Source of the DNA: Vespa crabro
Taxonomy: Eukaryota > Arthropoda > Insecta > Hymenoptera > Vespidae
Direction: 5' to 3'
Length of the DNA: 64,000 nt
Assembly (NCBI RefSeq): GCF_910589235.1
Contig: NW_025813624.1
Location: 1-64,000 of the forward strand
Shown in pieces: positions 40,888 through 52,409 of this stretch (position 1 is the first letter of the stretch; each line of letters begins with the position of its first letter). The position numbers and the translations under genes are program-made. The notes below the pieces were generated by a model, which saw only the letters and a list, made by a program, of their open reading frames with translations, was not told the origin of the DNA and searched no databases.

Positions 40888-43274
40888 TTGCATTTCATAA
40901 GATCAAACATCTATTTTATATTGGAATCAAAGTTTTTAACATTCTTTCATATCGTATATACGATTTTTCGCTCATATACGCGTATCGTCGAAAAACGAAA
41001 ACTTGAAATCTCGTTCAATTTCAATGATTTTATATTCTATCGTTGCAGAATAAAGATAATAACAAGAATATAACGTTTTTACTATATTTAAATACGCGTT
41101 TTCATATGATAATTGTCGAAAAACGTAATCGACATACGCGAATTTCGGTATATGCGAAGATAAAATCGTGAAATCTTTAATAATACTTGTGCCACAGTTA
41201 GAAAAATGTTACCAATCGATTCAGAACATTGCATTTCATAAGATCAAACATCTATTTTATATTGGAATCAAAGTTTTTAACATTCTTTCATATCGTATAT
41301 ACGATTTTTCGCTCATATACGCGTATCGTCGAAAAACGAAAACTTGAAATCTCGTTCAATTTCAATGATTTTATATTCTATCGATGCAGAATAAAGAATA
41401 TAACAAGAATATAACGTTTTTACTATGTTTAAATACGCGTTTTCATATGATAATTGTCGAAAAACGTAATCGACATACGCGAATTTCGGTATATGCGAAG
41501 ATAAAATCGTGAAATCTTTAATAATACTTGTGCCACAGTTAGAAAAATGTTACCAATCGATTCAGAACATTGCATTTCATAAGATCAAACATCTATTTTA
41601 TATTGGAATCAAAGTTTTTAACATTCTTTCATATCGTATATACGATTTTTCGCTCATATACGCGTATCGTCGAAAAACGAAAACTTGAAATCTCGTTCAA
41701 TTTCAATGATTTTATATTCTATCGATGCAGAATAAAGAATATAACAAGAATATAACGTTTTTACTATGTTTAAATACGCGTTTTCATATGATAATTGTCG
41801 AAAAACGTAATCGACATACGCGAATTTCGGTATATGCGAAGATAAAATCGTGAAATCTTTAATAATACTTGTGCCACAGTTAGAAAAATGTTACCAATCG
41901 ATTCAGAACATTGCATTTCATAAGATCAAACATCTATTTTATATTGGAATCAAAGTTTTTAACATTCTTTCATATCGTATATACGATTTTTCGCTCATAT
42001 ACGCGTATCGTCGAAAAACGAAAACTTGAAATCTCGTTCAATTTCAATGATTTTATATTCTATCGTTGCAGAATAAAGAATATAACAAGAATATAACGTT
42101 TTTACTATGTTTAAATACGCGTTTTCATATGATAATTGTCGAAAAACGTAATCGACATACGCGAATTTCGGTATATGCGAAGATAAAATCGTGAAATCTT
42201 TAATAATACTTGTGCCACAGTTAGAAAAATGTTACCAATCGATTCAGAACATTGCATTTCATAAGATCAAACATCTATTTTATATTGGAATCAAAGTTTT
42301 TAACATTCTTTCATATCGTATATACGATTTTTCGCTCATATACGCGTATCGTCGAAAAACGAAAACTTGAAATCTCGTTCAATTTCAATGATTTTATATT
42401 CTATCGATGCAGAATAAAGAATATAACAAGAATATAACGTTTTTACTATGTTTAAATACGCGTTTTCATATGATAATTGTCGAAAAACGTAATCGACATA
42501 CGCGAATTTCGGTATATGCGAAGATAAAATCGTGAAATCTTTAATAATACTTGTGCCACAGTTAGAAAAATGTTACCAATCGATTCAGAACATTGCATTT
42601 CATAAGATCAAACATCTATTTTATATTGGAATCAAAGTTTTTAACATTCTTTCATATCGTATATACGATTTTTCGCTCATATACGCGTATCGTCGAAAAA
42701 CGAAAACTTGAAATCTCGTTCAATTTCATTGATTTTATATTCTATCGATGCAGAATAAAGAATATAACAAGAATATAACGTTTTTACTATGTTTAAATAC
42801 GCGTTTTCATATGATAATTGTCGAAAAACGTAATCGACATACGCGAATTTCGGTATATGCGAAGATAAAATCGTGAAATCTTTAATAATACTTGTGCCAC
42901 AGTTAGAAAAATGTTTCCAATCGATTCAGAACATTGCATTTCATAAGATCAAACATCTATTTTATATTGGAATCAAAGTTTTTAACATTCTTTCATATCG
43001 TATATACGATTTTTCGCTCATATACGCGTATCGTCGAAAAACGAAAACTTGAAATCTCGTTCAATTTCAATGATTTTATATTCTATCGATGCAGAATAAA
43101 GAATATAACAAGAATATAACGTTTTTACTATGTTTAAATACGCGTTTTCATATGATAATTGTCGAAAAACGTAATCGACATACGCGAATTTCGGTATATG
43201 CGAAGATAAAATCGTGAAATCTTTAATAATACTTGTGCCACAGTTAGAAAAATGTTACCAATCGATTCAGAACA
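40888..43274 (+). repeat. Seven-monomer HOR, copy 2 (2387 bp)
   Basis: It repeats the marker order of 38512-40887: T at 41043 with AAAGATAATAAC, T at 42066, and TGTTTCC with T at 42916. Its fifth monomer is full length, so the 11-bp deletion arose in copy 1 after duplication. New changes include CTATATTTAAA in the first monomer and TCATTGAT in copy 42593. The TCATTGAT plus TGTTTCC combination recurs in 47025-47551, though there split across two copies. Confidence 0.88.
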
Positions 43275-46200
43275 TTGCATTTCATAAGATCAAACATCTA
43301 TTTTATATTGGAATCAAAGTTTTTAACATTCTTTCATATCGTATATACGATTTTTCGCTCATATACGCGTATCGTCGAAAAACGAAAACTTGAAATCTCG
43401 TTCAATTTCAATGATTTTATATTCTATCGATGCAGAATAAAGAATATAACAAGAATATAACGTTTTTACTATGTTTAAATACGCGTTTTCATATGATAAT
43501 TGTCGAAAAACGTAATCGACATACGCGAATTTCGGTATATGCGAAGATAAAATCGTGAAATCTTTAATAATACTTGTGCCACAGTTAGAAAAATGTTACC
43601 AATCGATTCAGAACATTGCATTTCATAAGATCAAACATCTATTTTATATTGGAATCAAAGTTTTTAACATTCTTTCATATCGTATATACGATTTTTTCGC
43701 TCATATACGCGTATCGTCGAAAAACGAAAACTTGAAATCTCGTTCAATTTCAATGATTTTATATTCTATCGATGCAGAATAAAGAATATAACAAGAATAT
43801 AACGTTTTTACTATGTTTAAATACGCGTTTTCATATGATAATTGTCGAAAAACGTAATCGACATACGCGAATTTCGGTATATGCGAAGATAAAATCGTGA
43901 AATCTTTAATAATACTTGTGCCACAGTTAGAAAAATGTTACCAATCGATTCAGAACATTGCATTTCATAAGATCAAACATCTATTTTATATTGGAATCAA
44001 AGTTTTTAACATTCTTTCATATCGTATATACGATTTTTCGCTCATATACGCGTATCGTCGAAAAACGAAAACTTGAAATCTCGTTCAATTTCAATGATTT
44101 TATATTCTATCGATGCAGAATAAAGAATATAACAAGAATATAACGTTTTTACTATGTTTAAATACGCGTTTTCATATGATAATTGTCGAAAAACGTAATC
44201 GACATACGCGAATTTCGGTATATGCGAAGATAAAATCGTGAAATCTTTAATAATACTTGTGCCACAGTTAGAAAAATGTTACCAATCGATTCAGAACATT
44301 GCATTTCATAAGATCAAACATCTATTTTATATTGGAATCAAAGTTTTTAACATTCTTTCATATCGTATATACGATTTTTCGCTCATATACGCGTATCGTC
44401 GAAAAACGAAAACTTGAAATCTCGTTCAATTTCAATGATTTTATATTCTATCGATGCAGAATAAAGAATATAACAAGAATATAACGTTTTTACTATGTTT
44501 AAATACGCGTTTTCATATGATAATTGTCGAAAAACGTAATCGACATACGCGAATTTCGGTATATGCGAAGATAAAATCGTGAAATCTTTAATAATACTTG
44601 TGCCACAGTTAGAAAAATGTTACCAATCGATTCAGAACATTGCATTTCATAAGATCAAACATCTATTTTATATTGGAATCAAAGTTTTTAACATTCTTTC
44701 ATATCGTATATACGATTTTTCGCTCATATACGCGTATCGTCGAAAAACGAAAACTTGAAATCTCGTTCAATTTCAATGATTTTATATTCTATCGATGCAG
44801 AATAAAGAATATAACAAGAATATAACGTTTTTACTATGTTTAAATACGCGTTTTCATATGATAATTGTCGAAAAACGTAATCGACATACGCGAATTTCGG
44901 TATATGCGAAGATAAAATCGTGAAATCTTTAATAATACTTGTGCCACAGTTAGAAAAATGTTACCAATCGATTCAGAACATTGCATTTCATAAGATCAAA
45001 CATCTATTTTATATTGGAATCAAAGTTTTTAACATTCTTTCATATCGTATATACGATTTTTCGCTCATATACGCGTATCGTCGAAAAACGAAAACTTGAA
45101 ATCTCGTTCAATTTCAATGATTTTATATTCTATCGATGCAGAATAAAGAATATAACAAGAATATAACGTTTTTGCTATGTTTAAATACGCGTTTTCATAT
45201 GATAATTGTCGAAAAACGTAATCGACATACGCGAATTTCGGTATATGCGAAGATAAAATCGTGAAATCTTTAATAATACTTTGCCACAGTTAGAAAAATG
45301 TTACCAATCGATTCAGAACATTGCATTTCATAAGATCAAACATCTATTTTATATTGGAATCAAAGTTTTTAACATTCTTTCATATCGTATATACGATTTT
45401 TCGCTCATATACGCGTATCGTCGAAAAACGAAAACTTGAAATCTCGTTCAATTTCAATGATTTTATATTCTATCGATGCAGAATAAAGAATATAACAAGA
45501 ATATAACGTTTTTACTATGTTTAAATACGCGTTTTCATATGATAATTGTCGAAAAACGTAATCGACATACGCGAATTTCGGTATATGCGAAGATAAAATC
45601 GTGAAATCTTTAATAATACTTGTGCCACAGTTAGAAAAATGTTACCAATCGATTCAGAACATTGCATTTCATAAGATCAAACATCTATTTTATATTGGAA
45701 TCAAAGTTTTTAACATTCTTTCATATCGTATATACGATTTTTCGCTCATATACGCGTATCGTCGAAAAACGAAAACTTGAAATCTCGTTCAATTTCAATG
45801 ATTTTATATTCTATCGATGCAGAATAAAGAATATAACAAGAATATAACGTTTTTACTATGTTTAAATACGCGTTTTCATATGATAATTGTCGAAAAACGT
45901 AATCGACATACGCGAATTTCGGTATATGCGAAGATAAAATCGTGAAATCTTTAATAATACTTGTGCCACAGTTAGAAAAATGTTACCAATCGATTCAGAA
46001 CATTGCATTTCATAAGATGAAACATCTATTTTATATTGGAATCAAAGTTTTTAACATTCTTTCATATCGTATATACGATTTTTCGCTCATATACGCGTAT
46101 CGTCGAAAAACGAAAACTTGAAATCTCGTTCAATTTCAATGATTTTATATTCTATCGATGCAGAATAAAGAATATAACAAGAATATAACGTTTTTACTAT

Positions 46201-47024
46201 GTTTAAATACGCGTTTTCATATGATAATTGTCGAAAAACGTAATCGACATACGCGAATTTCGGTATATGCGAAGATAAAATCGTGAAATCTTTAATAATA
46301 CTTGTGCCACAGTTAGAAAAATGTTACCAATCGATTCAGAACATTGCATTTCATAAGATCAAACATCTATTTTATATTGGAATCAAAGTTTTTAACATTC
46401 TTTCATATCGTATATACGATTTTTCGCTCATATACGCGTATCGTCGAAAAACGAAAACTTGAAATCTCTTCAATTTCAATGATTTTATATTCTATCGTTG
46501 CAGAATAAAGAATATAACAAGAATATAACGTTTTTACTATGTTTAAATACGCGTTTTCATATGATAATTGTCGAAAAACGTAATCGACATACGCGAATTT
46601 CGGTATATGCGAAGATAAAATCGTGAAATCTTTAATAATACTTGTGCCACAGTTAGAAAAATGTTACCAATCGATTCAGAACATTGCATTTCATAAGATG
46701 AAACATCTATTTTATATTGGAATCAAAGTTTTTAACATTCTTTCATATCGTATATACGATTTTTCGCTCATATACGCGTATCGTCGAAAAACGAAAACTT
46801 GAAATCTCGTTCAATTTCAATGATTTTATATTCTATCGATGCAGAATAAAGAATATAACAAGAATATAACGTTTTTACTATGTTTAAATACGCGTTTTCA
46901 TATGATAATTGTCGAAAAACGTAATCGACATACGCGAATTTCGGTATATGCGAAGATAAAATCGTGAAATCTTTAATAATACTTGTGCCACAGTTAGAAA
47001 AATGTTACCAATCGATTCAGAACA
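43275..47024 (+). repeat. Region V, first part: 11 monomers
   Basis: Copy 43616 is 342 bp, with six T instead of five in CGATTTTTTCGC (about 43692-43697). Copies 43958 to 44640 look consensus. Copy 44981 has the G marker (45174) and the one-base deletion (near 45280). Copies 46003 and 46684 share AAGATGAAAC. Copy 46344 is 340 bp, having lost one G (CTCTTC for CTCGTTC at 46468/46469), and also has ATCGTTGCAG (T at 46498), the marker of the seven-monomer HOR. Confidence 0.85.
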
Positions 47025-49751
47025 TTGCATTTCATAAGATCAAACATCTATTCTATATTGGAATCAAAGTTTTTAACATTCTTTCATATCGTATATACGA
47101 TTTTTCGCTCATATACGCGTATCGTCGAAAAACGAGAACTTGAAATCTCGTTCAATTTCAATGATTTTATATTCTATCGATGCAGAATAAAGAATATAAC
47201 AAGAATATAACGTTTTTACTATGTTTAAATACGCGTTTTCATATGATAATTGTCGAAAAACGTAATCGACATACGCGAATTTCGGTATATGCGAAGATAA
47301 AATCGTGAAATCTTTAATAATACTTGTGCCACAGTTAGAAAAATGTTTCCAATCGATTCAGAACATTGCATTTCATAAGATCAAACATCTATTTTATATT
47401 GGAATCAAAGTTTTTAACATTCTTTCATATCGTATATACGATTTTTCGCTCATATACGCGTATCGTCGAAAAACGAAAACTTGAAATCTCGTTCAATTTC
47501 ATTGATTTTATATTCTATCGATGCAGAATAAAGAATATAACAAGAATATAACGTTTTTACTATGTTTAAATACGCGTTTTCATATGATAATTGTCGAAAA
47601 ACGTAATCGACATACGCGAATTTCGGTATATGCGAAGATAAAATCGTGAAATCTTTAATAATACTTGTGCCACAGTTAGAAAAATGTTACCAATCGATTC
47701 AGAACATTGCATTTCATAAGATCAAACATCTATTTTATATTGGAATCAAAGTTTTTAACATTCTTTCATATCGTATATACGATTTTTCGCTCATATACGC
47801 GTATCGTCGAAAAACGAAAACTTGAAATCTCGTTCAATTTCAATGATTTTATATTCTATCGATGCAGAATAAAGAATATAACAAGAATATAACGTTTTTA
47901 CTATGTTTAAATACGCGTTTTCATATGATAATTGTCGAAAAACGTAATCGACATACGCGAATTTCGGTATATGCGAAGATAAAATCGTGAAATCTTTAAT
48001 AATACTTGTGCCACAGTTAGAAAAATGTGACCAATCGATTCAGAACATTGCATTTCATAAGATCAAACATCTATTTTATATTGGAATCAAAGTTTTTAAC
48101 ATTCTTTCATATCGTATATACGATTTTTCGCTCATATACGCGTATCGTCGAAAAACGAAAACTTGAAATCTCGTTCAATTTCAATGATTTTATATTCTAT
48201 CGATGCAGAATAAAGAATATAACAAGAATATAACGTTTTTACTATGTTTAAATACGCGTTTTCATATGATAATTGTCGAAAAACGTAATCGACATACGCG
48301 AATTTCGGTATATGCGAAGATAAAATCGTGAAATCTTTAATAATACTTGTGCCACAGTTAGAAAAATGTTACCAATCGATTCAGAACATTGCATTTCATA
48401 AGATCAAACATCTATTTTATATTGGAATCAAAGTTTTTAACATTCTTTCATATCGTATATACGATTTTTCGCTCATATACGCGTATCGTCGAAAAACGAA
48501 AACTTGTAATCTCGTTCAATTTCAATGATTTTATATTCTATCGATGCAGAATAAAGAATATAACAAGAATATAACGTTTTTACTATGTTTAAATACGCGT
48601 TTTCATATGATAATTGTCGAAAAACGTAATCGACATACGCGAATTTCGGTATATGCGAAGATAAAATCGTGAAATCTTTAATAATACTTGTGCCACAGTT
48701 AGAAAAATGTTACCAATCGATTCAGAACATTGCATTTCATAAGATCAAACATCTATTTTATATTGGAATCAAAGTTTTTAACATTCTTTCATATCGTATA
48801 TACGATTTTTCGCTCATATACGCGTATCGTCGAAAAACGAAAACTTGAAATCTCGTTCAATTTCAATGATTTTATATTCTATCGATGCAGAATAAAGAAT
48901 ATAACAAGAATATAACGTTTTTACTATGTTTAAATACGCGTTTTCATATGATAATTGTCGAAAAACGTAATCGACATACGCGAATTTCGGTATATGCGAA
49001 GATAAAATCGTGAAATCTTTAATAATACTTGTGCCACAGTTAGAAAAATGTTACCAATCGATTCAGAACATTGCATTTCATAAGATCAAACATCTATTTT
49101 ATATTGGAATCAAAGTTTTTAACATTCTTTCATATCGTATATACGATTTTTCGCTCATATACGCGTATCGTCGAAAAACGAAAACTTGAAATCTCGTTCA
49201 ATTTCAATGATTTTATATTCTATCGATGCAGAATAAAGAATATAACAAGAATATAACGTTTTTGCTATGTTTAAATACGCGTTTTCATATGATAATTGTC
49301 GAAAAACGTAATCGACATACGCGAATTTCGGTATATGCGAAGATAAAATCGTGAAATCTTTAATAATACTTTGCCACAGTTAGAAAAATGTTACCAATCG
49401 ATTCAGAACATTGCATTTCATAAGATCAAACATCTATTTTATATTGGAATCAAAGTTTTTAACATTCTTTCATATCGTATATACGATTTTTCGATCATAT
49501 ACGCGTATCGTCGAAAAACGAAAACTTGAAATCTCGTTCAATTTCAATGATTTTATATTCTATCGATGCAGAATAAAGAATATAACAAGAATATAACGTT
49601 TTTACTATGTTTAAATACGCGTTTTCATATGATAATTGTCGAAAAACGTAATCGACATACGCGAATTTCGGTATATGCGAAGATAAAATCGTGAAATCTT
49701 TAATAATACTTGTGCCACAGTTAGAAAAATGTTACCAATCGATTCAGAACA
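47025..49751 (+). repeat. Eight-monomer block, copy 1 (2727 bp)
   Basis: The first monomer has ATTCTATATTG (C at 47053) and ACGAGAAC (G at 47136) and ends in TGTTTCC (T at 47348). The seventh (49071) has the G marker (49264) and the one-base deletion. All five features repeat 2727 bp later in 49752-52478. Changes limited to this copy include TCATTGAT in 47366, TGTGACC near 48030 and CTTGTAATC in 48389, and CGATCATAT in 49411. Confidence 0.88.
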
Positions 49752-52200
49752 TTGCATTTCATAAGATCAAACATCTATTCTATATTGGAATCAAAGTTTT
49801 TAACATTCTTTCATATCGTATATACGATTTTTCGCTCATATACGCGTATCGTCGAAAAACGAGAACTTGAAATCTCGTTCAATTTCAATGATTTTATATT
49901 CTATCGATGCAGAATAAAGAATATAACAAGAATATAACGTTTTTACTATGTTTAAATACGCGTTTTCATATGATAATTGTCGAAAAACGTAATCGACATA
50001 CGCGAATTTCGGTATATGCGAAGATAAAATCGTGAAATCTTTAATAATACTTGTGCCACAGTTAGAAAAATGTTTCCAATCGATTCAGAACATTGCATTT
50101 CATAAGATCAAACATCTATTTTATATTGGAATCAAAGTTTTTAACATTCTTTCATATCGTATATACGATTTTTCGCTCATATACGCGTATCGTCGAAAAA
50201 CGAAAACTTGAAATCTCGTTCAATTTCAATGATTTTATATTCTATCGATGCAGAATAAAGAATATAACAAGAATATAACGTTTTTACTATGTTTAAATAC
50301 GCGTTTTCATATGATAATTGTCGAAAAACGTAATCGACATACGCGAATTTCGGTATATGCGAAGATAAAATCGTGAAATCTTTAATAATACTTGTGCCAC
50401 AGTTAGAAAAATGTTACCAATCGATTCAGAACATTGCATTTCATAAGATCAAACATCTATTTTATATTGGAATCAAAGTTTTTAACATTCTTTCATATCG
50501 TATATACGATTTTTCGCTCATATACGCGTATCGTCGAAAAACGAAAACTTGAAATCTCGTTCAATTTCAATGATTTTATATTCTATCGATGCAGAATAAA
50601 GAATATAACAAGAATATAACGTTTTTACTATGTTTAAATACGCGTTTTCATATGATAATTGTCGAAAAACGTAATCGACATACGCGAATTTCGGTATATG
50701 CGAAGATAAAATCGTGAAATCTTTAATAATACTTGTGCCACAGTTAGAAAAATGTTACCAATCGATTCAGAACATTGCATTTCATAAGATCAAACATCTA
50801 TTTTATATTGGAATCAAAGTTTTTAACATTCTTTCATATCGTATATACGATTTTTCGCTCATATACGCGTATCGTCGAAAAACGAAAACTTGAAATCTCG
50901 TTCAATTTCAATGATTTTATATTCTATCGATGCAGAATAAAGAATATAACAAGAATATAACGTTTTTACTATGTTTAAATACGCGTTTTCATATGATAAT
51001 TGTCGAAAAACGTAATCGACATACGCGAATTTCGGTATATGCGAAGATAAAATCGTGAAATCTTTAATAATACTTGTGCCACAGTTAGAAAAATGTTACC
51101 AATCGATTCAGAACATTGCATTTCATAAGATCAAACATCTATTTTATATTGGAATCAAAGTTTTTAACATTCTTTCATATCGTATATACGATTTTTCGCT
51201 CATATACGCGTATCGTCGAAAAACGAAAACTTGAAATCTCGTTCAATTTCAATGATTTTATATTCTATCGATGCAGAATAAAGAATATAACAAGAATATA
51301 ACGTTTTTACTATGTTTAAATACGCGTTTTCATATGATAATTGTCGAAAAACGTAATCGACATACGCGAATTTCGGTATATGCGAAGATAAAATCGTGAA
51401 ATCTTTAATAATACTTGTGCCACAGTTAGAAAAATGTTACCAATCGATTCAGAACATTGCATTTCATAAGATCAAACATCTATTTTATATTGGAATCAAA
51501 GTTTTTAACATTCTTTCATATCGTATATACGATTTTTCGCTCATATACGCGTATCGTCGAAAAACGAAAACTTGAAATCTCGTTCAATTTCAATGATTTT
51601 ATATTCTATCGATGCAGAATAAAGAATATAACAAGAATATAACGTTTTTACTATGTTTAAATACGCGTTTTCATATGATAATTGTCGAAAAACGTAATCG
51701 ACATACGCGAATTTCGGTATATGCGAAGATAAAATCGTGAAATCTTTAATAATACTTGTGCCACAGTTAGAAAAATGTTACCAATCGATTCAGAACATTG
51801 CATTTCATAAGATCAAACATCTATTTTATATTGGAATCAAAGTTTTTAACATTCTTTCATATCGTATATACGATTTTTCGCTCATATACGCGTATCGTCG
51901 AAAAACGAAAACTTGAAATCTCGTTCAATTTCAATGATTTTATATTCTATCGATGCAGAATAAAGAATATAACAAGAATATAACGTTTTTGCTATGTTTA
52001 AATACGCGTTTTCATATGATAATTGTCGAAAAACGTAATCGACATACGCGAATTTCGGTATATGCGAAGATAAAATCGTGAAATCTTTAATAATACTTTG
52101 CCACAGTTAGAAAAATGTTACCAATCGATTCAGAACATTGCATTTCATAAGATCAAACATCTATTTTATATTGGAATCAAAGTTTTTAACATTCTTTCAT

Positions 52201-52214
52201 ATCGTATATACGAT
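52201..52214. repeat. 14-bp perfect palindrome in each monomer
   Basis: ATCGTATATACGAT equals its own reverse complement. It is present in nearly every monomer at offset 63-76 from the TTG landmark. It is disturbed in a few copies: CGTATATATG at 13959 and 33056, CGTGCATACG at 22484 and 24871, and CGTGTATACG at 31692. It could extrude as a small cruciform or bind a dimeric protein, but the sequence gives no proof of function. Confidence 0.85.
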
Positions 52215-52225
52215 TTTTCGCTCAT

Positions 52226-52235
52226 ATACGCGTAT
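52226..52235. repeat. 10-bp perfect palindrome ATACGCGTAT
   Basis: A second perfect palindrome begins 11 bp after the 14-bp one ends, so a 35-bp stretch of every monomer holds two dyads. It contains ACGCGT. A single-base change breaks it in the copies at 3731 (ACGCTT), 7140 and 10891 (GCGTAACG), 32374 and 36125 (ACTCGT), and 37489, 63391 and 63732 (TTCGCG). Confidence 0.85.
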
Positions 52236-52304
52236 CGTCGAAAAACGAAAACTTGAAATCTCGTTCAATTTCAATGATTTTATATTCTATCGATGCAGAA
52301 TAAA

Positions 52305-52324
52305 GAATATAACAAGAATATAAC
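52305..52324 (+). repeat. Direct 9-bp repeat GAATATAAC, 11 bp apart
   Basis: GAATATAAC occurs at 52305-52313 and again at 52316-52324, separated by AA, in every full-length monomer. One copy in the window (39876) has lost exactly one repeat plus the spacer, as slippage between the two would predict. Confidence 0.8.
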
Positions 52325-52363
52325 GTTTTTACTATGTTTAAATACGCGTTTTCATATGATAAT

Positions 52364-52384
52364 TGTCGAAAAACGTAATCGACA
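52364..52384. repeat. Short inverted repeat, TGTCGA / TCGACA arms
   Basis: Six-base arms TGTCGA and TCGACA are separated by a nine-base spacer, AAAACGTAA. The CCTAATCGAC variant, found in several B-type monomers and at 28963, 31010 and 37148, changes the spacer and not the arms. The arms are short, so this is a possible hairpin and nothing stronger. Confidence 0.6.
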
Positions 52385-52392
52385 TACGCGAA

Positions 52393-52409
52393 TTTCGGTA
52401 TATGCGAAG
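52393..52409 (+). other. CENP-B-box-like 17-mer (weak match)
   Basis: TTTCGGTATATGCGAAG aligned to the essential CENP-B box pattern nTTCGnnnnAnnCGGGn matches TTCG, the central A and the CG, which is seven of nine defined bases. The last two G are A here. The site is also a gapped inverted repeat, TTCG then seven bases then CGAA. It occurs once per monomer and is nearly invariant; exceptions are the copies with TATGAGAAG (21802 and 27258) and with TTCGATATATG (27599). Binding is not established: mammalian CENP-B needs the full motif, and a match of this quality can arise by chance. Confidence 0.25.

Noticed and set aside
52313..52340. TATA-like promoter around GAATATAACG in each monomer.
   Set aside because: Such motifs are expected by chance at about 71% A+T, and no transcript, initiator or coding region supports transcription from them.
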